Part shown: in pieces, positions 1-8,787 of the stretch
How positions within the stretch are numbered: position 1 is the first letter of the stretch
Layout of the letters: the number at the start of each line of letters is the position of its first letter
NCBI RefSeq assembly: GCF_024636815.1
Contig: NZ_JAGXGF010000130.1
Span: forward strand, 1 to 38,983
Direction of reading: 5' to 3'
From: Marivirga sp.
GTDB taxonomy: Bacteria; Bacteroidota; Bacteroidia; Cytophagales; Cyclobacteriaceae
Length of the DNA: 38,983 nt
Notes under the pieces: model-generated
The model's input: only the letters and a program-made list of their open reading frames with translations
Told to the model about the DNA's origin: nothing
The model's database searches: none
Position numbers and translations under genes: made by a program

Positions 1-654
1 AAACTCAGGTTTGTATGTTCCGCCTAATTGTATATCAAAAGGTAAATTTCTATCCTCCACTGAAAACCTGGAGGTGAAAAATCCTAAATTTTTGATTACT
101 AAGCCTAAGCTTAAATCTTCATCAGGATGGACAAATGCACCTCCTAAATCAGTCAAAATTGCAGATTGATTAAAACCACTGATTTGATTGGCTACAAATT
201 TTAAACTTGCGCCATATCGAAATACTCCATCTTCTCTGGAATGACTCACTTGAATGGCATAATCAGAAGCACTAAAATCTTCTGTAGCACCACCCGTATT
301 ATCAAATCCTTCAAACTGTCCGTAATGGAAATAGCTGATTCCAAAGCTGAAAATACCTAATTTTTCAAAATCCTGAGCATAGGTGATTTGACTGTTGTAA
401 ATATCAGCTAAATAGGGATTTAGACTAAATGAAATTTGTCCTGCCATATCCGAATTCAATAATGCAGGGTTTTGCCAGGTCATATTAACATCGCCCACAT
501 TGGAACTCACGTTTACTGTTCCCAAGCCGGCTATTCTAGCATGATTGGGTGTTTCTAAAAATTCAAAGGCACGCAGCCCACCTATTTGACCATAAGCTGT
601 TGTAATGGTCAAACAGATGGTGAAAAGGCTTGCTATGACCTTTTGCCAAATCAT
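1..654 (-). CDS. porQ: PorQ-like type IX secretion outer-membrane protein (3' part outside window)
   Basis: The minus-strand frame opens with ATG and stays open to the window edge, so only about 218 N-terminal residues are present. A signal peptide (MIWQKVIASLFTICLTITTAYG) is followed by a mature start QIGGLRAFEFLETPNHARI and then NVGDVNMTWQNPALLN. This is the pattern of the PorV/FadL-like barrel family and best fits PorQ, which with PorU/PorV/PorZ belongs to the type IX secretion attachment machinery at the outer membrane. Its ATG overlaps the lon stop codon as ATGA, so the two are probably translationally coupled. PorQ is recognised from memory of the family; another PorV-type barrel is possible. 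Confidence 0.72.
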   Translation of the reverse strand, partial: MIWQKVIASLFTICLTITTAYGQIGGLRAFEFLETPNHARIAGLGTVNVSSNVGDVNMTWQNPALLNSDMAGQISFSLNPYLADIYNSQITYAQDFEKLGIFSFGISYFHYGQFEGFDNTGGATEDFSASDYAIQVSHSREDGVFRYGASLKFVANQISGFNQSAILTDLGGAFVHPDEDLSLGLVIKNLGFFTSRFSVEDRNLPFDIQLGGTYKPEF

Positions 655-3146
655 ATAAGAGTGGCAGATACTGTTTTTTTGTTGTCATCTTCAGGAATCA
701 CAAAATTTATTGGATTCTTGATTTTTTCATTCAATAAAGCAATTTCTAATACTTCATTTACCTGATCTACAAAATGAATATTTAAGCCTTTGATGTATCT
801 TGAATCTATTTCATCTATGTCTTTCTTATTTCGCTGACATAAAATCACATCTTTGATCCCAGCTCTTCTTGCAGCTAATATTTTCTCTTTCAATCCGCCA
901 ATTGGTAAAACTTTTCCTCTCAAGGTAATTTCACCTGTCATGGCTAATCTGGATTTTACTTTTCTTTGCGTAAAAATAGAAGCCAAAGAAGTGATCATCG
1001 CTATACCAGCTGAAGGACCATCCTTTGGAACTGCTCCTGCCGGCACGTGAATATGTAAATCATAATGATCAAATACCTTATGATGAATTCCTAATTCTTC
1101 TGCATGAGAACGTAAATAGGAGAGGGCAGTCATAGCAGATTCTTTCATTACATCTCCCAGCTGACCGGAAAGTGTCAATTTGCCTTTTCCTCTGCTTAAA
1201 CTAGATTCAATGAATAAAATTTCACCACCAACTGAGGTCCAGGCTAATCCAGTTACCAAACCAGCGGTTTCATTATCCTGATATATTTCTTTTTCAAAAG
1301 CCTCGGCCCCTAAAATTCTTATAACATCTTCCGTTTCAATTTTGCTATTGAACTCTTCCTCCATCGCAATGGATTTGGCAATATTTCTCACGACTTTTCC
1401 AATCGTTCTTTCCAATCCTCTTACACCTGATTCTCTGGTGTAATCCTCAATGATTTTAGCAACTGCTTTTTTACTGATCGTAACATCCTTTGCTTTTAAA
1501 CCATGTTCCTTTTTTTGCTTAGGAATCAAGTGTTTTTTAGCGATTTCTACTTTTTCTTCTAAAGTATAACCGGTTACCTCAATTATCTCCATTCTATCTC
1601 TTAATGCAGGATGGATAGTATCTAAGGAATTGGCAGTAGCGATAAATAATACGTTTGATAAATCATATTCTACTTCCAGATAGTTATCCTGGAAGGTTTC
1701 ATTCTGCTCAGGATCTAGAACCTCTAGCAAAGCAGAAGAAGGGTCACCTCTGAAATCAGAATTCACTTTATCAATTTCATCCAAAATATAAACAGGATTG
1801 GATGATCCTGCTTTTTTCATATTCTGAACAATTTTCCCCGGCATAGCACCTACATAGGTTTTTCTATGTCCACGAATTTCTGCTTCATCATGAACACCAC
1901 CTAATGACATGCGCACATATTTTCTACCTAAGGCATCAGATATAGATTTCCCTAAAGAGGTTTTACCTACTCCCGGAGGTCCATAAAGACATAAAATAGG
2001 CGCTTTCATATCCTGCTTAAGTTTTAATACCGCAAGATATTCTATAATTCTTTCTTTTACTTTCTCTAGTCCGTAGTGGTCGCGATCTAATATTTTCTTA
2101 GCCCTTTTCAGGTCGAAATTATCTTTAGTCAATTCACCCCAAGGTAATTCTAACAACAATTCCACATAATTCATGGCGACTGGATATTCAGCCGCCTGTG
2201 GATTGATACGGGAAAGTTTGTCTATTTCCTTATCAAAATGTTTTTGTACAGTTTTTGACCAGTTTTTATCTTCAGCTTTTAATCTCAAGTTATCCAGTTC
2301 TTGATCAGGGCTATCTTGTCCCAACTCATCTTGTAAAACTCTGATTTGCTGTCTTAAGAAATAATCTCTTTGTTGCTGATCAATATCCGTATGAACCTTT
2401 TTATGAATTTCATTTTTCAGTTCCAACATCTGGATATCCTTCAGCATGAATTCCAATAGTAAAGTAGCGCGTTCTTTAGCATTGGTTTTTTCCAATAGCT
2501 TTTGTTTTTCTGCAACCTCAGAATTGATGTTGGAGGAAAGAAAATGAGTCAGAAAATTAGGGTTTTCTATATTGTCCAAGGCTACCTGAGCTTCTTGAGG
2601 AATTTCAGGATTGAGTTTTAAGATCTTACTGGCAGCATCTTTTAATGACTGAATTACCGCCTTGTTAGATTTTAGTTTAGGATCTAGTTCCTCATCATCT
2701 AATTCCTGATAAGTGGAAACTAAGAATGGATCTTCCTGAACAATCTCTTTTACTTCAAATTTTTGCTTTCCTTGAATAATGATGGTGGTATTACCATCCG
2801 GTAATACGATCATTTTCAGGATACGAGCTACAGTTCCAATGTTGTAAATATCATCCTTTCCTGGATCTTCAACCTTACTATTGGATTGTGCTACTACCCC
2901 TATTATTCTATCTCCTTTATAAGCTTTTTTTACCAGTTTAATAGATTTTTGACGACCTACAGTTATGGGGATAACAACCCCGGGGAAAAGCACAGTATTT
3001 CTGATGGGTAGGATTGGAAGCTGATCAGGTAACTCTTCCTCTCGCATACTATTTTCTTCATCTGTAGATATGAGTTGTATTAACTCACCAGTCTCATCAT
3101 CATTTATATCTGAAAAAACTTGTTGATGCTTAAATATTGAATCCAT
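651..3146 (-). CDS. lon: Lon ATP-dependent protease
   Basis: Cytosolic AAA+ serine protease that degrades misfolded and regulatory proteins. With the ATG start the protein has 831 residues, typical for bacterial Lon. The N-terminal LAN domain starts at about 42 (LPILPIRNTVLFPGVVIP). The central coiled segment has QQRDYFLRQQIRVLQDELG. The AAA+ module carries Walker A GPPGVGKT (389-396) and Walker B YILDEID (453-459). The protease domain has the catalytic dyad Ser712 (PKDGPSAG) and Lys753 (GGLKEK). The reading frame extends 8 codons upstream to a GTG (3170); the ATG is preferred because it is the usual start type and the extra residues add no family sequence. The last base pairs overlap porQ. 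All catalytic motifs are intact. Confidence 0.97.
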   Translation of the reverse strand: MDSIFKHQQVFSDINDDETGELIQLISTDEENSMREEELPDQLPILPIRNTVLFPGVVIPITVGRQKSIKLVKKAYKGDRIIGVVAQSNSKVEDPGKDDIYNIGTVARILKMIVLPDGNTTIIIQGKQKFEVKEIVQEDPFLVSTYQELDDEELDPKLKSNKAVIQSLKDAASKILKLNPEIPQEAQVALDNIENPNFLTHFLSSNINSEVAEKQKLLEKTNAKERATLLLEFMLKDIQMLELKNEIHKKVHTDIDQQQRDYFLRQQIRVLQDELGQDSPDQELDNLRLKAEDKNWSKTVQKHFDKEIDKLSRINPQAAEYPVAMNYVELLLELPWGELTKDNFDLKRAKKILDRDHYGLEKVKERIIEYLAVLKLKQDMKAPILCLYGPPGVGKTSLGKSISDALGRKYVRMSLGGVHDEAEIRGHRKTYVGAMPGKIVQNMKKAGSSNPVYILDEIDKVNSDFRGDPSSALLEVLDPEQNETFQDNYLEVEYDLSNVLFIATANSLDTIHPALRDRMEIIEVTGYTLEEKVEIAKKHLIPKQKKEHGLKAKDVTISKKAVAKIIEDYTRESGVRGLERTIGKVVRNIAKSIAMEEEFNSKIETEDVIRILGAEAFEKEIYQDNETAGLVTGLAWTSVGGEILFIESSLSRGKGKLTLSGQLGDVMKESAMTALSYLRSHAEELGIHHKVFDHYDLHIHVPAGAVPKDGPSAGIAMITSLASIFTQRKVKSRLAMTGEITLRGKVLPIGGLKEKILAARRAGIKDVILCQRNKKDIDEIDSRYIKGLNIHFVDQVNEVLEIALLNEKIKNPINFVIPEDDNKKTVSATLI

Positions 3147-3343
3147 ATATATTTTTAATATTTCAGCCACTTTGGCATTTGAAATCTCTTTTTCGTCCCA
3201 TATAATTGGGTGCTTGCCTAATTCAATTGTTATGCCAATAAAATATTGCCTAATTTTAGATTTAAATTAGATACAATTCCGACATTTTTCGGATATTAAA
3301 GTTTAATATACTGACATATTTACCGTAAAACTATCAAATTGTC

Positions 3344-5296
3344 TTGAAGCACCCTTTAAAATATTGCTTTTTAATATTGTCCCTATGTTTTTCTGTTAAT
3401 CTTTTAGGACAATATAATCCTCAGGTTGACCTTTCTAAAAACGAGATAGATCAATTATTTCCTTTTTATTTTCCTAACGTAAATCAAATCAATTTTTATG
3501 AAGATGAAAACGCGCTGACTAAAATTAATAGAGCTCAAGAAAATGAAAATTGGGAGCGCTTTAAAGATTTGTTAGAGGATTATGTGAAAAAGTTTGCCAC
3601 AGAAAATTTTTATAAAGACACTCGTTTTATCTGGCAATTAGCTAAAATGGAAGAACTCTATGGTGATTTCGAAAAAGCTAAAAGTTTATATAGACTAGCC
3701 TTAAAACACCATCAAAGTAAAATTGATCTAAGGCAGATGGAGATTTTCATGGATTCTGTTCAGCTAGAACAAACGGACGATTATGTGCCCATTGATTATT
3801 ATTATGAGTTAGTTGATTTTAGAAAATCAATCGATACTTTGGTGCCGCCAAGAGGGATATTGCTTAGCATGGGGAAACAAATAAATTCCAATATGGCAGA
3901 TTATGCCCCGGCTCTCACATTGGACAATAAAACAATGATTTTCACTTCAAAGCGAAGTTTGAGTGGTAATATATTATCCAATAATTCAAATGAGGATTTA
4001 TATATAGCGGTTCAAGAGGAAGGGATGTGGCAGGATGCTGTGCAATTGAGAGATATCAATAGTCGACATAATGAAGGTTCTGCAACTTTAAACTCAGAAG
4101 GTAATCAGATAATCTTTGCAAGATGCGGGGCTCCTGATGGCTTTGGAAATTGTGATTTATATGAAACGCATCTTCAGGAAGATAGCACGTGGAGTAAAGC
4201 GGTTAATTTAGGTGCAAATTTGAATTCTAAAGCCTGGGATTCTCATCCGACCTTATCTGTAACAGGAGATTCTCTTTTCTTTGCCTCTGATCGAATTGGT
4301 GGGTTTGGTTTATCGGACATATATTTTTCTGTAAAGGATAAAAATGGTGAATGGACAAGAGCAAGAAATCTTGGACCCGTTGTCAATACGCGGGGTAATG
4401 AAGTGAGTCCTTTTATTCATCCTCGTTTTAAAATTTTATACTTCAGTTCGAATGGCCATTTATTGAATTTCGGAGGATTTGACATTTATAAGTCCAATTC
4501 TAAATCATTTTTGTGGGATGAGCCTCAGAATATTGGACCTTTGATTAATACAGAAGGAGATGAGTATTATTTTACGATAGATTCCGAATCAGAAGATTTG
4601 TTTTATGCCGGTTCATCTTCCATGCGAAGTTATAATCTGGACCTATTTTCATTTCCACTGCCTATGGAAGCAATGCCTGGAGCAGATACAAAAGTTTCAG
4701 GGGTGGTGATTGATACAGTAAAAGGGCAGCCATTTAGGGGGATAGTATCGATTGTGGATATTGAAAACGGAATAGAAATCGCCCCAAAATTTACCCGAGA
4801 AGACGGTAGCTTTGAATTTAACCTCATTAATAATGCTAATTATGTAATGGTAGTACAATCTGATAAGCTTTTCAGAATAGAAGAAATGTTTTTTCGTTCA
4901 GGAGATACTGTTATGAATAGAAATATAGATCCTATATCCAGTAAGATTAGATTTAAATCTATTGAGTTTGAAGAAAACTCTGCAAAGCTCAGGCCCGATA
5001 TGTATAGTGATTTGGATAAAGTAGTAGATTTTCTACTTGATTACCCAGAGTTTAAGTTGAAAATATCAGGCCATACCGACTCTTCTGGTGATGAGCTACG
5101 AAATAAATCGCTATCTCAGGAAAGGGCGGATGCAATTCGAGATTACATTATTATACTGCATCCAATTGATGATGACAGAGTAGTGGCGGAAGGCTTCGGA
5201 AATAATCAACCTGTGGTTGTAGATGAAAAGACAGATGACGATAGAAGGTTGAATAGGAGAGTAGAATTTGAAATCTATCGTTCTAAGAATGAGTGA
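3344..5296 (+). CDS. PorE-like OmpA-family protein (TPR, PD40 propeller, CRD, OmpA)
   Basis: A 650-residue exported protein starting at TTG (no nearby ATG in frame), with a signal peptide ending near SVNLLG-QYNP. Domain order: TPR-like helices at about 65-125 (GDFEKAKSLYRLALKHH); a WD40-like PD40 beta-propeller at about 185-440 with repeats such as LFFASDRIGGFGLSDIYFS and ILYFSSNGHLLNFGGFDIY; a carboxypeptidase-regulatory-like sandwich at about 450-530 (VSGVVIDTVKGQPFRG); and an OmpA peptidoglycan-binding domain at 535-647 (ISGHTDSSGDE, NRRVEFEI). This order matches PorE (PG1058) of type IX secretion, thought to tie the machinery to peptidoglycan. Bacteroidetes carry several paralogues of this architecture, so the PorE name is not secure. 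It is divergent from lon-porQ, which supports a secretion role. Confidence 0.75.
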   Translation: MKHPLKYCFLILSLCFSVNLLGQYNPQVDLSKNEIDQLFPFYFPNVNQINFYEDENALTKINRAQENENWERFKDLLEDYVKKFATENFYKDTRFIWQLAKMEELYGDFEKAKSLYRLALKHHQSKIDLRQMEIFMDSVQLEQTDDYVPIDYYYELVDFRKSIDTLVPPRGILLSMGKQINSNMADYAPALTLDNKTMIFTSKRSLSGNILSNNSNEDLYIAVQEEGMWQDAVQLRDINSRHNEGSATLNSEGNQIIFARCGAPDGFGNCDLYETHLQEDSTWSKAVNLGANLNSKAWDSHPTLSVTGDSLFFASDRIGGFGLSDIYFSVKDKNGEWTRARNLGPVVNTRGNEVSPFIHPRFKILYFSSNGHLLNFGGFDIYKSNSKSFLWDEPQNIGPLINTEGDEYYFTIDSESEDLFYAGSSSMRSYNLDLFSFPLPMEAMPGADTKVSGVVIDTVKGQPFRGIVSIVDIENGIEIAPKFTREDGSFEFNLINNANYVMVVQSDKLFRIEEMFFRSGDTVMNRNIDPISSKIRFKSIEFEENSAKLRPDMYSDLDKVVDFLLDYPEFKLKISGHTDSSGDELRNKSLSQERADAIRDYIIILHPIDDDRVVAEGFGNNQPVVVDEKTDDDRRLNRRVEFEIYRSKNE

Positions 5297-5589
5297 TAGA
5301 TTAATAAAAAAATTTTACAGGAATAAAATGGTCGTTTGAACCTTTTCTTTATTTAAAAAGAAGATTTGAAATTCAAAGTATTTATATTTAATGGCAAATC
5401 AAAGATAGAAAGGCTTTAAATAGTTCGTAATGAGCTTTTCCAACTCGATTTTCTTCACTACTTTGAGTATATTAGTAAATAAACTGTTAAGGTAAGATAA
5501 TTACGAAATCGGTTGGTAAAATCATTTAGCTTTTAGCCTTAATAATTCATTTTAACTTTAAGAGTTAAAATTTTTGGATTTAATGATAT
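5297..5589. other. Intergenic stretch, no gene seen
   Basis: AT-rich spacer between the OmpA-family gene and the RsbQ-like gene. I found no reading frame with family resemblance, no strong terminator hairpin and no clear TAnnTTTG box. The promoter of the rsbQ-kinase pair must lie here, but I cannot place it. Confidence 0.4.
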
Positions 5590-6399
5590 ATGGAAAAGGA
5601 TATAATATCGAGAAATTATATTAACAGGCTTGGCAATGGTAATGAACCTATGATGTTTTCCCATGGTTACGGTTGCGATCAAAATATGTGGCGTTTTATT
5701 ACCCCAGCTTTCGAAAAAGATTATGACATTATACTTTTTGATCATGTAGGTTCAGGGAATTCTGATGAACAGGCATATAATGTTGAAAAGTACAATGACC
5801 TAAATGGTTATGCAGATGACATTATTGAAATCTGTGAAGTGCTAAAATTGGAAAAAGTTACTTATGTGGGGCATTCAGTTAGTAGCATAATTGGAATTCT
5901 GGCGGCTGCTAAACGCCCGGAATTATTCAAAAAGCTAATATTAATTGGACCATCACCCTGCTATATTAATAATGATGAATACTATGGTGGCTTTTCAAAG
6001 ATGGATATTGATGAGCTTATTGAAACGCTTGAAAGCAATTATCTTGGATGGTCGAGTTCGATAACGCCTGTAATAGCAGGAACTCCTGGTAAACCGGAAT
6101 TTTCAGAAGAATTGCATAATAGTTTTTGCAGAATGAACCCCAAGATTGCCAAACATTTCGCAAGAGTAACCTTTCTAGGGGATAATCGTGAAGATTTATC
6201 AAAGGTAACTGTACCGGCATTGATTATTCAATCCCACCCAGATATAATAGCTCCTGTAGAAGTGGGCAAATTTGTATATAAAGAGATGCCAAAAAGCAGT
6301 TATACACAACTTGAATCACCTGGACATTGTCCACATTTGACTGAACCTGAACAAACTATAAGGGCAATGAAATCTTATCTAAAAAAATTAAAAATTTGA
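5590..6399 (+). CDS. RsbQ-type alpha/beta hydrolase, probable signal receptor
   Basis: A 269-residue alpha/beta hydrolase that follows Bacillus RsbQ closely along its whole length: SHGYGCDQNMWR, ILFDHVGSGNSD, YVGHSVSSIIG, LIGPSPCYINN, EYYGGF and GHCPHL. The catalytic triad is Ser96, Asp218 and His246, all present; the oxyanion and lid regions also align. RsbQ is the bacterial relative of the plant receptors D14 and KAI2 and in Bacillus works with the PAS phosphatase RsbP in the energy-stress response, where the triad is needed. There is no signal peptide, so it acts in the cytosol. Its TGA overlaps the TTG start of the following PAS histidine kinase (TTGA). The ligand or substrate is unknown. 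Confidence 0.9.
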   Translation: MEKDIISRNYINRLGNGNEPMMFSHGYGCDQNMWRFITPAFEKDYDIILFDHVGSGNSDEQAYNVEKYNDLNGYADDIIEICEVLKLEKVTYVGHSVSSIIGILAAAKRPELFKKLILIGPSPCYINNDEYYGGFSKMDIDELIETLESNYLGWSSSITPVIAGTPGKPEFSEELHNSFCRMNPKIAKHFARVTFLGDNREDLSKVTVPALIIQSHPDIIAPVEVGKFVYKEMPKSSYTQLESPGHCPHLTEPEQTIRAMKSYLKKLKI

Positions 6400-7514
6400 A
6401 AACAGAAGATGCAATAGATCTTTATGAGAATGCCCCTTGTGGCTATTTAACGATGCAGTCGGATGGTAATATCATTAAGATTAACAGCACCTTACTTAAC
6501 TGGTTGAATTTTGAAAGAAGCGAAATTGTAAACAAGAAAGCATTCCGCGATTTTTTAAGTATGGGGGATAAAATTTACCTCGAAACGCATTTTATGTCTT
6601 TACTACAGATGCAGGGCGATGTTACTGAAATTAGTTTGGAATTAATTGGGAAAGGCACGATTAGGATTCCGACATTGATCAATGCAAAACAAATTCAACA
6701 GGATTTTAATAAGCAGCCTGTATATCTAATATCTGTTCTCGGCATTACGCATCGAAAAATGTATGAAGAGGAGTTACTAATAGCACAAAAAAAAGCTGAA
6801 GAAACTACGCATAGATTAAAAGAAATGAATAAAGTACTTGAACGTTTTGCTTATACTGCTTCACATGATTTACAAGCCCCGTTAAATGCTATTTCCGGCA
6901 TGGTACACATCCTTGAGAAAAAAAACGTTATTCAAGCCGGATCAGAAGAGGAACTTATTTTTTCAAAAATCGCAAGCAATGCCGAATTGATGAAAATGAT
7001 GATTCGTGATTTGCTGGAATATTCCAAAATAGATGAAAAATCCTCAGGTTTTGAAGCGGTTTCCCTGAATGAAGCATGCAACCTGGCCTTGGAGATTCTT
7101 GATGGTGAAGTACAAAAAAATGAAGCCATTATAAACATACCTGATTTGCCTGAAGTAATGGGTGTAAAAATCCAATTTGTTCGACTTTTCCAAAATTTAT
7201 TTTCAAATGCAATCAAATACCGGTCAGAAAAAAATCCTGTGATTACCCTTTCGTGGGAAAAGAAGGATGATTTCCACACTATCTATGTTCAAGATAATGG
7301 AATGGGATTTGAACAAGTAGACGAAAGTAAAATATTTGGTTTTATGGAACGCTTACACAGCCATGATTCCATTGCAGGAACTGGAATAGGGTTGTCTGCC
7401 TGTAAACGAATTGTGGAAAAGCACGGAGGGAGAATAGGGGTAAAATCAAATCCAAATAAAGGAAGTACATTTTATTTTACAATTTCTGTTATAGATGAAA
7501 GTAAGCATCACTAA
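6396..7514 (+). CDS. PAS-domain sensor histidine kinase paired with the RsbQ-like hydrolase
   Basis: A soluble 372-residue kinase. The N-terminal PAS domain (about 8-118) begins ENAPCGYL and carries KIYLETHFMSLLQMQGDVTE, the signature of PAS domains found beside RsbQ proteins. A short coiled coil (about 122-150) follows. The HisKA domain has the phospho-acceptor His157 (SHDLQAPL). The HATPase domain has an N box (FQNLFSNAIKY, 264-274), G1 (VQDNGMGF, 298-305) and G2 (GTGIGL, 328-333). No membrane segment is seen, so the signal is cytosolic. The TTG start overlaps the hydrolase stop, implying coupled translation. No response regulator lies next to it. In Bacillus the corresponding partner is a PP2C phosphatase rather than a kinase. 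Confidence 0.92.
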   Translation: MKTEDAIDLYENAPCGYLTMQSDGNIIKINSTLLNWLNFERSEIVNKKAFRDFLSMGDKIYLETHFMSLLQMQGDVTEISLELIGKGTIRIPTLINAKQIQQDFNKQPVYLISVLGITHRKMYEEELLIAQKKAEETTHRLKEMNKVLERFAYTASHDLQAPLNAISGMVHILEKKNVIQAGSEEELIFSKIASNAELMKMMIRDLLEYSKIDEKSSGFEAVSLNEACNLALEILDGEVQKNEAIINIPDLPEVMGVKIQFVRLFQNLFSNAIKYRSEKNPVITLSWEKKDDFHTIYVQDNGMGFEQVDESKIFGFMERLHSHDSIAGTGIGLSACKRIVEKHGGRIGVKSNPNKGSTFYFTISVIDESKHH

Positions 7515-8007
7515 GCTCATAGCAGTTAAGCCTAATTAAGGAAGCTTTCATTTTCAAATCTTTTTTTTACAAAAAAAAAAATCACCACTGCAATTTGTAG
7601 TTGAAGAAGTATAAACCTGCAAGGTGTTCAGTCTCACGATTATATTTGAATTTGTAAGTATTCTGATATTTGAAGAGTACAAGCTCAGTTTTCTCTTCAG
7701 TTTGTGATTTTGTAATAATATAATCTTCATTAAACTGAAACAACTTCTTTTGTATTACATGAGCTGTTCAGCTTATTTATGAGATTTTAACTCAAGTCGG
7801 ATAGGTGTTTAGGTTCGAAATAACCTGTGTTTTCATCAATTTATCATTATTGTTTTAGTGAGGATTTTTGCTTTTGAGCGAAGTTATGGTGTAAAAATAA
7901 ATGCTTTTCTTACATCATTCAGCTACTCCCAGCCTAAATATCTATCCAATGTTTTCCAACTATTTTGAGAACTTATCAGTCTATAGGAAAATTAACAAAA
8001 CATAAAA
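7515..8007. other. Gene-free stretch with one probable gene remnant
   Basis: About 490 AT-rich bases between the histidine kinase and the first lipoprotein gene. It holds poly-T/poly-A runs near 7560-7580 and a minus-strand open stretch that resembles the tail of an outer-membrane protein (listed separately). I see no intact gene. Near 7962-7970 there is an imperfect TA-n-n-TTG-like box that could serve the downstream gene, too weak to annotate. Confidence 0.4.
7582..7767 (-). pseudogene. Possible C-terminal remnant of an outer-membrane or secreted protein
   Basis: About 61 codons open on the minus strand with no start codon, bounded upstream by an in-frame TGA. The translation ends NRETEHLAGLYFFNYKLQW, an alternating aromatic tail like the last strands of a beta-barrel, and stops just before a poly-T tract. 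Composition looks coding, with charged and aromatic residues in a strand-like pattern. I cannot name the parent family. It may be a chance open frame. Confidence 0.28.
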
Positions 8008-8688
8008 ATGATGAAAATTAAATCTTTATTGGTAATGACTGCAATAGCTTTCGGAATGTTTGCTTGCAGCGAAGATGAAACAAATGGTGCTAGATTAAAT
8101 CTAGACTTCAATACAGTGACTACTGTAGATAATACTAGTCAAAGAGCTTTGACAAATGGTCTGATATTTACAGATGGCTTCATAACTTTAAGTGAGATAA
8201 GATTTGAAGCAGAAGCAGATGTGGATTCTTTAGAAATAGAATTTGAATTGGAGCAACAAACTGTATTAGATTTTGCAACTGGAACTACTAATCCAGATAT
8301 AAGCGGAATTTCTATTCCTGCTGGAACTTATGAAGAAGTAGAAATTGAAATTGAGCTTTTTGACGAAGGCGATGAGCCTGGAGTAGTATTGAATGGTACG
8401 TTTACTTACAATGGTGAGTCTCACCCTGTTCGTTTCGAGTTTAATTCAGGAGAAACTTTTGAAGTAGAGATGGAAGGAAATGTTGTTTTATCTGATGGTA
8501 TTAATGCTCTTGCAGAAATAACACTTGATCCTCATGTGTGGTTTGCTACTGTAACTGCCAGCCAACTTGCTGCTGCAGAAAGAGATGCAAATGGAGTTAT
8601 CGTGATTAGCGAATCCATAAATGCAGATATTTTTGATATAGCAGCTGATGGTTTAGATCTTGCAACAGATGTGGAGTTTGAGTATTAG
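8008..8688 (+). CDS. Acidic lipoprotein, DUF4382-like
   Basis: A 226-residue protein with a lipoprotein signal peptide (MMKIKSLLVMTAIAFGMFAC; the second ATG may be the real start). The residues after the lipid cysteine (SEDE) resemble the acidic export signal that sends Bacteroidetes lipoproteins to the cell surface. The mature part is strongly acidic and beta-rich, with TLSEIRFEAEADVDSLEIEF and ISIPAGTYEEVEIEIELFD. The IPAGTY step and surrounding pattern resemble DUF4382 proteins, but I am not certain of the family. No catalytic residues are evident. The downstream PepSY lipoprotein gene lies in the same direction, with a hairpin between them. Confidence 0.75.
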   Translation: MMKIKSLLVMTAIAFGMFACSEDETNGARLNLDFNTVTTVDNTSQRALTNGLIFTDGFITLSEIRFEAEADVDSLEIEFELEQQTVLDFATGTTNPDISGISIPAGTYEEVEIEIELFDEGDEPGVVLNGTFTYNGESHPVRFEFNSGETFEVEMEGNVVLSDGINALAEITLDPHVWFATVTASQLAAAERDANGVIVISESINADIFDIAADGLDLATDVEFEY

Positions 8689-8721
8689 TATTTATTTACA
8701 AATCTGATAAAGAAATTCAAG

Positions 8722-8744
8722 GGAGTGGGCTCATAGCTCACTCC
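8722..8744 (+). terminator. Hairpin after the first lipoprotein gene
   Basis: A 9-bp stem with one G.T pair (GGAGTGGGC / GCTCACTCC) and loop TCATA lies shortly after the stop codon. It is not followed by a clean T run, so it may be a weak terminator or an mRNA stabiliser. Confidence 0.4.
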
Positions 8745-8787
8745 AATTATTAGCAGTTAAATTATTTTTAAAACTTATTTATTAATT

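Noticed and set aside
853-1050. Plus-strand open frame inside lon
   Set aside because: It lies antisense to the highly conserved protease domain of lon and has no family-like sequence; it reflects codon bias of the real gene.
6932-7279. Minus-strand frame of 115 codons inside the histidine kinase
   Set aside because: Antisense to the HisKA/HATPase motifs; no independent support.
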